Positions 1-12,368 of a stretch of DNA of 47,319 nt are shown one piece after another. Both the position numbers and the translations under genes were made by a program. The notes beneath the pieces are model-generated. The model saw only the letters and a program-made list of their open reading frames with translations, was not told where the DNA came from and searched no databases. The stretch comes from Candidatus Pelagibacter sp. Lineage in GTDB: Bacteria > Pseudomonadota > Alphaproteobacteria > Pelagibacterales > Pelagibacteraceae. Within the stretch, counting starts at the first letter, position 1. Each line of letters starts with the position of its first letter. The DNA lies in NCBI GenBank assembly GCA_016778675.1, contig JADHPA010000003.1:1-47319 (forward strand). Reading direction: 5' to 3'.

Positions 1-196
1 AGTCAAAATGAGCTGACTGCTCTATCGCATGAACGCCTGCGTCTGTTCTTCCAGATCCTATCAAAACCACTTTTTCTTTTAAAAGTTTTGATAATTTGAT
101 TTGTATTTCTTTTTGAATTGATTTTCCTTTAGATTGTATTTGCCAACCAACAAAACTTGTTCCTATATACTCTATCAAAATTTGATATCTAAACAT
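1..196 (-). CDS. truA: tRNA pseudouridine synthase A, N-terminal part (runs off window start)
   Basis: Manual minus-strand translation from ATG at 196: MFRYQILIEYIGTSFVGWQIQSKGKSIQKEIQIKLSKLLKEKVVLIGSGRTDAGVHAIEQSAHFD; GRTDAGVHA is the TruA catalytic signature. Confidence 0.95.
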   Translation of the reverse strand, partial: MFRYQILIEYIGTSFVGWQIQSKGKSIQKEIQIKLSKLLKEKVVLIGSGRTDAGVHAIEQSAHFD

Positions 197-1121
197 TTGT
201 TAATCTTGAGCCTTTTATTATTTGAGAACCAAGAACAAATTCATTAATATTTTGAGGCTTTTTTCCTTGTCTTTGAATTTCAATAACTTTTATAGATTTT
301 TGATCTCCACAGCTAATTTCTAAGTCACTAGTCATTACTTCACCTATCTCACCACTTTTAGTGCCTAATTCTGCTTTTAAAATTTTATATCTTTCTTCTT
401 TAAAAATAAAAAAAGCCCCAGGGCTTGGGTATAATCCGTTTATTTTACCAATTATATTTTCTGCATTATCACTCCATTTTATTTCACCCTCAGATTTTTT
501 AATTTTAGATGCATAGGTTGCATTTTTATGATCCTGCTCTTTAAATCTTACAGTATCATCAAGTATACCATCAATATTTTCTGATATTTTTTCTGAGGCT
601 AAAATTGAAAGTTTTGTTGATATTGTTTCTGCATTGTCATTTTCTTTAATATCTATTTTATATGAATTACAAACAGGTCCTGTATCAAGTTTTTCTCCAA
701 TTTTCATAATACTAATACCTGTTTCTTTTTCTAAATTTATAATTGACCTTTGAATAGGGGCAGCTCCTCTCCACTTTGGTAATAATGATGCATGTATATT
801 AATAAAACCTTTTTTGGATAAATCTAAAAAATCATTAGGAATAATTTGTCCATATGCAACTACTATAACTATATCGACATCTAATTTTTTAAAAAAATTA
901 AATTCTTCATTATTACCTTTTAAAATTCTAGGGGTCCTACATTCAATATTTAATTCCTCTGAAATAAGATGTATTGGTGATTTATTGTATCTTTGCCCTC
1001 TTTGTGATTTTTGTGGTGGCTGCGTATAAGTTGCAGATATCAAATATTTTTTTTTATGAAGTGCTTTAAGTATAGGTACAGCAAAAGATGGTGTACCCAT
1101 AAAGACAATCTTCCTTGTCAT
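189..1121 (-). CDS. fmt: methionyl-tRNA formyltransferase
   Basis: 310 aa; MGTPSFAVPIL start, NIHASLLPKWRGAAPIQRSI motif; followed by def. Confidence 0.96.
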   Translation of the reverse strand: MTRKIVFMGTPSFAVPILKALHKKKYLISATYTQPPQKSQRGQRYNKSPIHLISEELNIECRTPRILKGNNEEFNFFKKLDVDIVIVVAYGQIIPNDFLDLSKKGFINIHASLLPKWRGAAPIQRSIINLEKETGISIMKIGEKLDTGPVCNSYKIDIKENDNAETISTKLSILASEKISENIDGILDDTVRFKEQDHKNATYASKIKKSEGEIKWSDNAENIIGKINGLYPSPGAFFIFKEERYKILKAELGTKSGEIGEVMTSDLEISCGDQKSIKVIEIQRQGKKPQNINEFVLGSQIIKGSRLTNV

Positions 1122-1123
1122 TA

Positions 1124-1642
1124 CTAAACAATAATTCTTTTAGATTTAAATTTAGAAAGTTTTTTTATAATCATTGATTTTTTGAGTTTTGATAAATAGT
1201 CTATAAATAAAATACCCTCTAAATGATCAATTTCGTGTTGAATACATGTTGCTAATAAACCCTCTGCTTTTAATATTTGTTTTTTTCCATAATAATCTAA
1301 ATATTCAACCTCACACGTTTTTGGTCTTTCTATTTCTGCAAATTGATCTGGTACTGACAAACATCCCTCTTCATATCTAGATTTATTTTCATTTTTATTT
1401 TTTATAACTGGGTTTACAAAATACAGTGGCTCTTTTTTGTTTTCATCTCTACTAATATCCATAACAATAATTCTTTTAGGAATACCAATTTGAATAGCCG
1501 CCAAGCCTATTCCAGGTGCTGCATACATTGTATCAAGCATATCATCCATTAGCTTTCTTTCTTCATCACCCACTTTTTCAACAGGCTTTGAAACTTGCCT
1601 CAAAAATTTATTTGGTTCTGTCAAGATTTGTTTAACTGCCAT
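1124..1642 (-). CDS. def: peptide deformylase
   Basis: Motifs GIGLAAIQIG, EGCLSVP, QHEIDHLEGILF. Confidence 0.97.
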   Translation of the reverse strand: MAVKQILTEPNKFLRQVSKPVEKVGDEERKLMDDMLDTMYAAPGIGLAAIQIGIPKRIIVMDISRDENKKEPLYFVNPVIKNKNENKSRYEEGCLSVPDQFAEIERPKTCEVEYLDYYGKKQILKAEGLLATCIQHEIDHLEGILFIDYLSKLKKSMIIKKLSKFKSKRIIV

Positions 1643-1668
1643 AATTATCTATTATTTTAGTATAATTT

Positions 1669-3453
1669 TTAAACTTTTAAAGGAAGAACTTTAAGCAGAA
1701 TCTTATTTCTTATTGGATCAATATCTAGCTGGTTAAGAGCACTAATTATAAAATATAATGTATCATCATCAATATTTTTTAGTTCATCTCGTCCAATAAC
1801 TTCAATAATTCTAAGTATTGTTGCTGCCATATCTCCACTATTTATAAATATTTGAATATCTGATGGCATTTCATAGTCATTGGGTTCATATAAAGTATTA
1901 AATTTATCAAGAACTTTTACTCCATCAGACTTTAAAGACTCAATTAAAATAATATCTTTTTTTGAGAAAAAATATTTTTTATCTTTTTTAATTTTTTTTA
2001 ATAAATTGTTTACATCTTTATTAATGTCACTTAAGCCATTTTCTAATATAAAATGATTAATCAATTTTGATTGATGTAAAATTTTATTATTTATTTTAAT
2101 ATCACTTAATTTATTTTCTTTTTTATCAATATAATTTTGATAAAAAGTTGTGTAGTTAGATGGGACTTCTTGTTCATCAATATCACTTAAAAGATTTCTT
2201 AATTCATCAGAAAATGCGTCTTCTATTTCATCGATTTTAAACGAGTTTTTTAGTGCATTCATTAGCTCAAGTTTTTTTTCTATATCTGTTGTAATCAAAA
2301 TTCCTTGATAAATTAAAGCCCTAACCTCAATAGCAGGGAGTGCTTTTGTAGATTCTTTAATGTTGAGTAGTTGATTTATCGTGAATTGAAATCTCTTATA
2401 AAGTTCAAATAATTCCTTTTCTGAATAATTGCCATCATGAGTGGCCTTTTCAATATTTATAATTTTATCTACTTCGTTAAGTTCAATATCATTAATTTTA
2501 TATAAAAGGTTTGATGTTGATAAATATCGCCATATTTTTTTTGCTGTTGAGTTTTTAGGTTCAAATTTAAAATCTGGGTTAGTTATATGAGATAAATGAA
2601 AATTTAAAATTGTATTTTCTGATATTTCTGTATCAGGTTCGTTGGTATAACCCATCAAATAATTAATTTTTTTTTCAAAAAACTTATCATTAAAATCATT
2701 AAGTTCTTTTTTTAAATCTATCAGTAGTTGGGCTTCTTCTTTTTTATTATTATGAATAAGGCAATAAATATTAAATTTAGATAAATAAACATCTTCTATG
2801 GAATCTTTAATTTCAGAAAATATTTCACAAGCCTTTTTAACATTTGACTCGGACAAATAATAATCAACTAAATATTTAGTTAATTTTGAATTCTCATTGA
2901 TAATTTGATTTTTTAATAGATAACTTTCAATTAATTGATAATTTGATTTTTTAATAAGCCAGTTAGACTTTATTTCTAAAAACTGTTCTTCTGTAATATT
3001 CTGCTTGGGATAAAATGCATTAGTAAAAAGTAAAATATCCATTATTTCTGAAGCATCTTGAGATAAATTAAGCTTATCAATACGCTTAAAAATATTTAAA
3101 ATTTGATCACCATTAGAATTAGACCACATATTTATATCTAGCCCATTTTCTTCTGGATCATATAAGCCTACTAATTTTACCTCTTTTGAGACTAAAGTTT
3201 GTGATTGCTCTATACTTAACTCACTATTACTTTGAGATTGCATTTCATAAATACTGTTCTGAGGAATTTCTTTGTCCTCATCATTTTTGGTATTTAAAAC
3301 TTTATTGGTATTGCTCTTTTCTTCTATACTCCAAATATCAATAGGTTCTTGTGATTGAACATTAAGACTTATAAAAAAAGAAAGCAAAAAAATTGAAAAA
3401 CATTTTCTATTTAACAATTTTAAATTTTTCATTTGGGATAATTTTTTCAACAT
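1669..3453 (-). CDS. hypothetical secreted/periplasmic protein (start probably Met8, ~3432)
   Basis: Long ORF; MKNLKLLNRKCFSIFLLSFFISLNVQSQ looks like a Sec signal peptide; no family recognised. Confidence 0.7.
   Translation of the reverse strand: MLKKLSQMKNLKLLNRKCFSIFLLSFFISLNVQSQEPIDIWSIEEKSNTNKVLNTKNDEDKEIPQNSIYEMQSQSNSELSIEQSQTLVSKEVKLVGLYDPEENGLDINMWSNSNGDQILNIFKRIDKLNLSQDASEIMDILLFTNAFYPKQNITEEQFLEIKSNWLIKKSNYQLIESYLLKNQIINENSKLTKYLVDYYLSESNVKKACEIFSEIKDSIEDVYLSKFNIYCLIHNNKKEEAQLLIDLKKELNDFNDKFFEKKINYLMGYTNEPDTEISENTILNFHLSHITNPDFKFEPKNSTAKKIWRYLSTSNLLYKINDIELNEVDKIINIEKATHDGNYSEKELFELYKRFQFTINQLLNIKESTKALPAIEVRALIYQGILITTDIEKKLELMNALKNSFKIDEIEDAFSDELRNLLSDIDEQEVPSNYTTFYQNYIDKKENKLSDIKINNKILHQSKLINHFILENGLSDINKDVNNLLKKIKKDKKYFFSKKDIILIESLKSDGVKVLDKFNTLYEPNDYEMPSDIQIFINSGDMAATILRIIEVIGRDELKNIDDDTLYFIISALNQLDIDPIRNKILLKVLPLKV
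2896..2956. repeat. 23-bp perfect direct repeat ATTGATAATTTGATTTTTTAATA (2896-2918 and 2934-2956)
   Basis: Two identical copies offset by 38 bp inside the 594-aa ORF. Confidence 0.85.
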
Positions 3454-3604
3454 CTTTGTTGGGGTATGGAAATTCTATTTTTCCTAATAACGTTATGACA
3501 CCTATAACAACTACTAAAATCAATAATGTTTTAATTAATAGGCCTTTGTTTCTGCTGCTGCTTGTATTTTTTGTAAATTGCATATAATCTTCTATTAATT
3601 TCAA
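3407..3604 (-). CDS. small single-pass membrane protein, unknown
   Basis: 65 aa with one hydrophobic segment (LLIKTLLILVVVIGVITLLG); same strand and short overlap with the downstream ORF. Confidence 0.55.
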   Translation of the reverse strand: MKLIEDYMQFTKNTSSSRNKGLLIKTLLILVVVIGVITLLGKIEFPYPNKDVEKIIPNEKFKIVK

Positions 3605-3642
3605 ATTAAGACATATTTGTGTTTTTTCAATAAAGAAAGCTT

Positions 3643-4155
3643 ATGAATTCAAATAAAAACATCATTTTTTTAGGAATGATGGGATCTGGAAAATCCTCTA
3701 TAGGAAGTTTAATATCAAAAAAACTAAAGCTTCCATTCATCGATATTGATAACTTAATTGAGGAGTCCTTAAGGATGTCAATTACAGAAATATTTGAAAA
3801 TAAAGGAGAGGATTATTTTAGAAAATTAGAAGAAAAAATCACACTTAAATCCTTAAAAAATAAAAAAAATGTAATTGCTCTAGGTGGAGGTGGTTTTATA
3901 AATGATAATATTAGAAAAGAGGTTATATCAAATCATATCAGTTTTTGGCTAGATTGGGATGAGTCAATTTTACTTCAAAGAATAAGAAATAGTAAAAAAA
4001 GGCCGTTAGTTTTTAAATCAACCGATAAGGAAATTAAAGAAATTATTAAAAAAAGAATTAAGGTATATTCTAAAGCACAATTTAAGATAAACTGTAATAA
4101 ACTTACAAAAACTGAAATACAAAAAAAGATAATAAAAATTTATGAGCTTAATTAA
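3643..4155 (+). CDS. aroK: shikimate kinase
   Basis: GMMGSGKSSIG P-loop, DIDNLIE, GGGGF; followed by aroB. Confidence 0.95.
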   Translation: MNSNKNIIFLGMMGSGKSSIGSLISKKLKLPFIDIDNLIEESLRMSITEIFENKGEDYFRKLEEKITLKSLKNKKNVIALGGGGFINDNIRKEVISNHISFWLDWDESILLQRIRNSKKRPLVFKSTDKEIKEIIKKRIKVYSKAQFKINCNKLTKTEIQKKIIKIYELN

Positions 4156-5248
4156 AATACAAGTGAATACTACCAATCATAAATATCCTATGTACATAGG
4201 AAATAATATTTTAAATAAATTTAATAAATTTTTAAAAAACGCTTCTATAAATTTAAATCATTGTCTTATTATAGCAGATAAAAATGTCCCCAAAAAATTG
4301 ATTAAAGAAGTACTTAAATCTTTACCAAGATACTCAACCATAATTCACTATTTCAATGCGAGTGAAAAAAATAAAAACCAAAATAGTGTACAAAAAATTT
4401 TATCAATTCTTTTAAAAAAAAACTTTAACAGAAACGATTGTTTAATTTCTATTGGAGGGGGCATAACAGGGGATGTCTCTGGGTTTGCAGCAAGTATATA
4501 TAAAAGAGGTTTAAAATTTATTAATATTCCAACTACTTTACTCTCACAGGTCGACTCATCAATTGGTGGTAAGACTGGTATAAATACCCCGCATGGTAAA
4601 AATTTAATTGGATCATTCTATCAACCAAGTTTAGTTATTTCTGATATTAATTTTTTAAAGTCTTTGCCAAAAAGGGAAATCGTTTGTGGTTATGGAGAAG
4701 TACTTAAACACGCTCTGATTAAAGATAAGAAATTCTTTTTATTTTTGAATAAAAATGGAACTAACATTTTAAGATTAAAAAGCCCATTCATTGAAAAAGC
4801 TATTTATCAAAGCTGTTTAATAAAAAAAAGAGTGGTTGAGGAAGATGAAAAAGAGATGGGGGTAAGAAAAATATTAAACCTCGGACATACTTTTGCTCAC
4901 GCATTCGAAGCAACACTTGGATACTCAAGAAGATTAAATCACGGTGAGGCTGTTATACTGGGTGTAAAAACAGCAGCAAAGTTCAGTCTAATAAATAAAA
5001 ATTTAAATATAAAAGATTTTCAAATAATTGAAAATCATCTTAATAAATTAAATCTTTCAAGTGATATTAATAAATTTTTTTCAATTAAAGATCTTAATAA
5101 AATTTTATCCTTTATGAAAAAGGATAAAAAAAACAATACAAAAAAAATTAATTTAATTTTATTAAAAAAAATTGGTACGCCTATTCATAAACTTGAATTC
5201 AATGAAAAAACAATTACCTCTTTTTTACAAAAAGAATTAATTCAATAA
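4142..5248 (+). CDS. aroB: 3-dehydroquinate synthase
   Basis: GGGITGDVSGFAAS, PTTLLSQVDSSIGGKTGIN, NLGHTFAHAFE motifs. Confidence 0.96.
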   Translation: MSLIKIQVNTTNHKYPMYIGNNILNKFNKFLKNASINLNHCLIIADKNVPKKLIKEVLKSLPRYSTIIHYFNASEKNKNQNSVQKILSILLKKNFNRNDCLISIGGGITGDVSGFAASIYKRGLKFINIPTTLLSQVDSSIGGKTGINTPHGKNLIGSFYQPSLVISDINFLKSLPKREIVCGYGEVLKHALIKDKKFFLFLNKNGTNILRLKSPFIEKAIYQSCLIKKRVVEEDEKEMGVRKILNLGHTFAHAFEATLGYSRRLNHGEAVILGVKTAAKFSLINKNLNIKDFQIIENHLNKLNLSSDINKFFSIKDLNKILSFMKKDKKNNTKKINLILLKKIGTPIHKLEFNEKTITSFLQKELIQ

Positions 5249-5497
5249 TATTTGTATTGAATGTATATAATTTTTAAGCTCTAAATCTAAGATATTATAA
5301 ATTTTTTTTGTTGATTCTATTTTAGATAATTGAGCAAGCTCATTAGATTTAATGGACAATTTTAAATGGTACCTTCCTTCTTGATTTTGCTTGTGGTTTT
5401 TATGCAGAAAACTTTTATCTTCAATTTTTAAATCCTGAATTTTAATTTCTTTTTGAAGTTTATTTTTAACAATTGTAATTAATTCATTTATATTCAT
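5237..5497 (-). CDS. BolA family protein
   Basis: The listed ORF extends to 5641, but MNINELITIVKNKLQKE at 5497 fits a BolA start. C-terminal region (HKNHKQNQEGRYHLKLSI...KIYNILDLELKNYIHSIQI) is BolA-like. Confidence 0.8.
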   Translation of the reverse strand: MNINELITIVKNKLQKEIKIQDLKIEDKSFLHKNHKQNQEGRYHLKLSIKSNELAQLSKIESTKKIYNILDLELKNYIHSIQILLN

Positions 5498-5522
5498 AAA
5501 TAATAATTTATTATTATATAGC

Positions 5523-6050
5523 ATGAAAAATATTTGTGATTGGAATAATTGTTTTGAAATAGGTGAATATAAAGCACCAATTGAAAAAGATAATAGTAAG
5601 AAATACCGATTACTTTGTTTGGCACATGTCAAAGAATTCAATAAGAATTGGAATTATTTTAAAGGTATGGATGATGAGCAAGTCTTTGATTTTCTTAAAT
5701 CTGATATGACATGGCATAAACCAACTCAAAGCTTTAGTTCTTCTGATAATTTTTTTAAAGTTTTGTGGAACACAACTTTAAAGGATGAATTTGATAAAAC
5801 AAAGCTTAGGGGTGAATATAACCATATGAATCAATTTAAATTTGATGCTAATGATATTAAAGCTTTTAGTATTTTGGGTGTTTCTGTTGGATTAAAATGG
5901 GAACAAATACAAAACAAATTCAAAACTCTTGTCAAAAAATTTCACCCTGATATTAATTTTGGAAATAAAGAATACGAAGAAAAACTTAAATTAATTACTT
6001 TAGCTTACGCCCAGCTAAAAAATACATATAGGGAAAAAATTGACACCTAA
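5523..6050 (+). CDS. J-domain (DnaJ-like) protein with N-terminal Cys/His cluster
   Basis: C-terminal J domain with HPD ([29 protein letters not shown]); N-terminus CDWNNC...CLAH; sits upstream of cobS. Confidence 0.85.
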   Translation: MKNICDWNNCFEIGEYKAPIEKDNSKKYRLLCLAHVKEFNKNWNYFKGMDDEQVFDFLKSDMTWHKPTQSFSSSDNFFKVLWNTTLKDEFDKTKLRGEYNHMNQFKFDANDIKAFSILGVSVGLKWEQIQNKFKTLVKKFHPDINFGNKEYEEKLKLITLAYAQLKNTYREKIDT

Positions 6051-7014
6051 TTTAAACATACAACCAGATATCAAAATATCTTTAAAACAATCTTTTGGAA
6101 TTGACTCAGATATGGAAGTGGACGCTTTCTCAAAAAAAAGTGAGTATGTCCCAGAAATAGATAAAAATTACAAATTTGATAGGGACACCACTCTTGCAAT
6201 AGTTTCGGGATTTGCATTTAATAAAAGAGTTCTAGTTCAAGGTTACCATGGAACTGGTAAATCAACTCACATAGAACAAATTGCTGCTAGATTAAATTGG
6301 CCCTGTATTAGAGTAAATTTAGACAGTCATGTAAGTAGAATTGATTTAATTGGTAAAGACGCAATAGTTGTAAAGGATGGAAAACAGGTTACTGAATTTA
6401 AAGAAGGTATTTTACCTTGGTCAATACAAAACCCAGTTGCTCTTGTTTTTGATGAATATGATGCCGGTAGACCAGATGTTATGTTTGTTATTCAGAGAGT
6501 TCTAGAAGCAGAAGGTAATTTTACTCTTTTAGATAAAAATAAAGTAATAAAGCAAAATAAATTTTTTAGACTGTTTGCAACATCTAATACTGTAGGATTG
6601 GGGGATACTACTGGATTGTATCATGGAACTCAGCAGATTAACCAGGGCCAAATGGATAGATGGAATATTGTAACATCACTGAACTATCTTGGCCTTGATA
6701 AAGAAATGGAGATTGTTTTAGCAAAAAATAAAAATTTGAATAATTCAAAAGGTAAAGAAAAAATCGCAAACATGATTAAAGTAGCCTCTTTAACTAGAAA
6801 AGGCTTTATAGCAGGAGATATATCTACCGTAATGAGTCCTAGAACAGTATTACATTGGGCAGAAAATACTGAAATCTTTAAAGACACTGGCTATGCATTT
6901 AGAGTCACCTTCTTAAACAAGTGTGATGACATTGAAAAAAATACTATAGCTGAATATTATCAAAGATGTTTTGGTGACGAACTGCCAGAGTCTATGGTTA
7001 ATATTCAGATTTAA
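6040..7014 (+). CDS. cobS: CobS-type AAA+ (MoxR-like) ATPase, annotated cobaltochelatase subunit; apparent TTG start
   Basis: Walker [10 protein letters not shown], Walker [11 protein letters not shown]; codon at 6040-6042 is TTG. Confidence 0.9.
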   Translation: MTPNLNIQPDIKISLKQSFGIDSDMEVDAFSKKSEYVPEIDKNYKFDRDTTLAIVSGFAFNKRVLVQGYHGTGKSTHIEQIAARLNWPCIRVNLDSHVSRIDLIGKDAIVVKDGKQVTEFKEGILPWSIQNPVALVFDEYDAGRPDVMFVIQRVLEAEGNFTLLDKNKVIKQNKFFRLFATSNTVGLGDTTGLYHGTQQINQGQMDRWNIVTSLNYLGLDKEMEIVLAKNKNLNNSKGKEKIANMIKVASLTRKGFIAGDISTVMSPRTVLHWAENTEIFKDTGYAFRVTFLNKCDDIEKNTIAEYYQRCFGDELPESMVNIQI

Positions 7015-8823
7015 ATGAGCAGCAAAGAAAATAATTTTAAAGAGCAATTTAAACAAGCTTTAATTTCAACTGCAAAAGTAATTTCTGAAGATTATAAGTT
7101 GGATGTAAAAAAACTTGATAAAAGTTTAAGTAATAAAAAGATTGATTTTTTTGATGTAACTAATTTATCTAGTAAAAATGATTTTATTAGATTGAGAGCA
7201 GAAACAGATTCAGGAGCTTTAAAGAAAAAATTTTCAAATAAAGATATATTTAATAAAAACCTACCAAATAATCCATCTTGTAAATCTTTATATAATATTG
7301 CAGAAAAAATTAGATATGAGGTTTTGGGTGGAAAAATGCTCAAAGGTGTTGGAAAAAATTTAAACGAAAATTATAAACAAAAAATTAATTCTAATCATAA
7401 AGATCAAATCAAAACTAAGGATGATGTCCCTGTTGCTGAGGCATTTGAACTATTTATGTTAAAAAAATTTTTTAATTTAAAACTTAACTCAACATCATCC
7501 AAAATGTTAAATGTTTGGGAGAAAGATTTTTCAACATTTATTGATAAACACATAGATTTTTTAAATGAAAACTTAGAAGATCAAGACAATTACAGTTTAA
7601 AATTTTCTGAGATTTTAGAAAATATGGATATTTTTAACTCAAATAATGAAGAAAATAATCAGAATGAAGATGAAAAAGATAATTATCAAGATAATAAATC
7701 TGAGAATAGTGATGAAAATCAATCAGATGCTAAAGAAGATGAAAATAAACAAGATGAGGTAAAAGCTAGTCTTGATGCAGGATTTGATCTTAGTGATCAG
7801 CAAATGAATGAACAACTAGAGGATTCTGAATCATTAGAAGAAAGCTCAGAAAGTATTCTGCAAAAATCTAATCTTAACAATATTGATCAAGAATATAAAA
7901 TTTATACAAATGAATTTGATGAAATTGCGAAAGCAGAAATTTTAGAAGACTTAAAAGAAACTCAAAAACTACGAAAAAATTTAGATCAACAGTTAATAGG
8001 TTTTCAAGATCTTATAACTAAGCTTGCTAATAAATTACAGAGGCAACTTCTTGCTAAACAAAATCGATCCTGGGAATTTGATTTAGAGGAAGGTTTGTTA
8101 GATAGCTCAAAGTTAACAAGAGTAATTATGGATCCATATAACTCTTTATCATTTATGCGAGAGAAAGATCTTGATTTTAAAGACACTATAGTAACACTTC
8201 TAATCGATAACTCAGGTTCAATGCGTGGACGTCCAATTACTATTGCTGCTCTTTGTGCAGATATATTGTCTAGAACTTTAGAAAGGTGTTCTGTTAAAGT
8301 AGAAGTGTTAGGTTTTACCACTAAAAATTGGAAAGGTGGAAAAAGTAGAGAAGCTTGGACAAAAAGAAATAAGCCAAAGAATCCTGGAAGACTAAATGAT
8401 TTAAGACATATAATTTATAAAGGAGCTGACACTCAATGGCGACAGACTAAAAATAATATAGGTCTGATGCTTAAGGAAGGTCTTTTAAAAGAAAATATAG
8501 ATGGTGAGGCTATATCGTGGGCCTACAATAGAATAAAAAAAAGAAAAGAGGAAAGAAAAATTTTGATGGTAATTTCAGATGGAGCTCCTGTAGACGACTC
8601 AACCTTATCTGTCAATTCTGGAGATTTTCTAGAAAAACATTTAAAAAAAATAGTCAAGTTCATAGAAGTTAAAACTGATGTTGAAATTCTTGCAATTGGA
8701 ATTGGTCATGATGTATCTAGATACTATGAAAAAGCCATTAAGATAACAGACGTTCATGAGCTTGGTGATGTTATGATATCGCAGTTAAGCGGCTTATTTG
8801 AAACTAAAAAGAAATTACATTAA
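7015..8823 (+). CDS. cobT: CobT-type VWA protein, annotated cobaltochelatase subunit
   Basis: Acidic middle region and C-terminal VWA domain with MIDAS DNSGS ([13 protein letters not shown]); directly follows cobS. Confidence 0.9.
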   Translation: MSSKENNFKEQFKQALISTAKVISEDYKLDVKKLDKSLSNKKIDFFDVTNLSSKNDFIRLRAETDSGALKKKFSNKDIFNKNLPNNPSCKSLYNIAEKIRYEVLGGKMLKGVGKNLNENYKQKINSNHKDQIKTKDDVPVAEAFELFMLKKFFNLKLNSTSSKMLNVWEKDFSTFIDKHIDFLNENLEDQDNYSLKFSEILENMDIFNSNNEENNQNEDEKDNYQDNKSENSDENQSDAKEDENKQDEVKASLDAGFDLSDQQMNEQLEDSESLEESSESILQKSNLNNIDQEYKIYTNEFDEIAKAEILEDLKETQKLRKNLDQQLIGFQDLITKLANKLQRQLLAKQNRSWEFDLEEGLLDSSKLTRVIMDPYNSLSFMREKDLDFKDTIVTLLIDNSGSMRGRPITIAALCADILSRTLERCSVKVEVLGFTTKNWKGGKSREAWTKRNKPKNPGRLNDLRHIIYKGADTQWRQTKNNIGLMLKEGLLKENIDGEAISWAYNRIKKRKEERKILMVISDGAPVDDSTLSVNSGDFLEKHLKKIVKFIEVKTDVEILAIGIGHDVSRYYEKAIKITDVHELGDVMISQLSGLFETKKKLH

Positions 8824-10100
8824 AGTTTTAAAAGATCTTGATTTTTCCACTTTATATTCACTTCAGCACCTGTTCTTGTTTCAGAGTTTTTACATAAAAT
8901 ACTTGCATTATTTTTTTCAAGCAAAGTTTTTCCAATAAACATTCCAAGTCCTAATCCAGATTTTGACTTTATAGAAGACTTTAGAGATTTCACATAAGGT
9001 TCGCCAATTTTACTTAGTACATCCTTAGGATACCCCTCACCATCATCCTCGATCATAATTTCAGAAAACTCACTATTTGTTTTAAGTGTTATAAAAATTT
9101 TTTTTCTTGAAAATTTATTTGCATTACCAATAAAATTTCTCAAGCCATAAATTACCTCTATGGACTTATTAAATTTTAATGGATTAGAATTTTGATCATA
9201 ATTTACAATAAACTCTTTTTTGCTTATTTCTTTAAATGATTTAACAATCGCATCTATATATTTTGACAATGTAAGATTGCTATCAATAAAATTATCCTCT
9301 GCTGTTGGGTTTAATGTTAGCTTTTTAAGTATCTCACTACACCTATCTATCTGACTGACTAGCAATTCAACATCCTTTTTAACATCAATATCATCTTTAA
9401 ATTGTTTTAATAAATCTGATGAAATAATTTTGATAGTTGAAAATGGAGTTCCAAGAGAATGTGCAGCAGCAGCAGCTTGTCCTCCTAAGGATAAAAGTTC
9501 ATGCTCTTTTGACATGATTTCTTCCATTTTATTTAGTGCCTCTTTTCTTATTCTGGATTCTGATCCAAAGGTTGAAGCAAAATAATTCAAAAAAAGTAAA
9601 GCTATAATCAATGCTATTGGAATTGAATAGTAATAATAGCTGTCTACATGAAAATGTTCGTTAATTGGGTAGGGTAAAGGTTGATTAAAATAGGTAAGAA
9701 AAATAATTATTAAAACTGTGAAACTAACTAATAATAAATTGCTTCTAAAACCTAAATTGGATGATGAAAATATAGCCGGGATAATCAAAAAAATTGAAAA
9801 AGGATTTATAATTCCACCTGTTAAATAAATCAAACAACTCAGTTGTAAAATATCAATAAATAAAAAAAGAAATGCTATCTTATCTGTTAGTTGGGTGTTC
9901 TGATTAATACGGATTAAATAAAGATTGCTTAGCACCCCGATTAGAATTGTTGAATTTGTTAAAATTAGATTAAATCTAAAATCAAAAACAAAATAAATAA
10001 GGTTAACTGTTATAAGTTGACCGATAATTGCAATCCATCTTAAATTTATATAGGTAGATTTTTTTAATGAAAAATATTTTGAAGTTTCGAAAAACTTCAT
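8820..10100 (-). CDS. regB: RegB/PrrB-type redox sensor histidine kinase
   Basis: GGIINPF (RegB quinone motif GGxxNPF), H-box [15 protein letters not shown], linker Cys in [11 protein letters not shown]-binding [14 protein letters not shown]. Confidence 0.82.
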   Translation of the reverse strand: MKFFETSKYFSLKKSTYINLRWIAIIGQLITVNLIYFVFDFRFNLILTNSTILIGVLSNLYLIRINQNTQLTDKIAFLFLFIDILQLSCLIYLTGGIINPFSIFLIIPAIFSSSNLGFRSNLLLVSFTVLIIIFLTYFNQPLPYPINEHFHVDSYYYYSIPIALIIALLFLNYFASTFGSESRIRKEALNKMEEIMSKEHELLSLGGQAAAAAHSLGTPFSTIKIISSDLLKQFKDDIDVKKDVELLVSQIDRCSEILKKLTLNPTAEDNFIDSNLTLSKYIDAIVKSFKEISKKEFIVNYDQNSNPLKFNKSIEVIYGLRNFIGNANKFSRKKIFITLKTNSEFSEIMIEDDGEGYPKDVLSKIGEPYVKSLKSSIKSKSGLGLGMFIGKTLLEKNNASILCKNSETRTGAEVNIKWKNQDLLKL

Positions 10101-10102
10101 TA

Positions 10103-12184
<2,082 letters not shown>

Positions 12185-12278
12185 TTATAACATTTTTTAG
12201 AAAAAAATATGGAAATTTATCTTATAGCCGCACATTATAATGCCTATTAAACCTTTGTTTTAAAGGTTTTTTTGATAT

Positions 12279-12368
12279 TGGCGGAGAGACAGGGATTCGA
12301 ACCCTGGGTACCTTTAACAGTACACACACTTTCCAAGCGTGCGCTTTAAACCGCTCAGCCATCTCTCC
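12279..12368 (-). tRNA. tRNA-Ser (anticodon GGA), CCA encoded
   Basis: Reverse complement GGAGAGATGGCTGAGCGGTTTAAAGCGCACGCTTGGAAAGTGTG...GGTTCGAATCCCTGTCTCTCCGCCA; 7-bp acceptor stem, long variable arm. Confidence 0.97.

Noticed and set aside
8004-8321. 105-aa minus-strand ORF inside cobT
   Set aside because: Antisense to the conserved VWA domain; no independent evidence.
12247-12271. Hairpin AAACCTTT...AAAGGTTT with T-run between gyrB and tRNA-Ser
   Set aside because: The T-run lies on the plus strand where no upstream gene ends; on the minus strand only TTTAAT follows, so at best a weak tRNA terminator.
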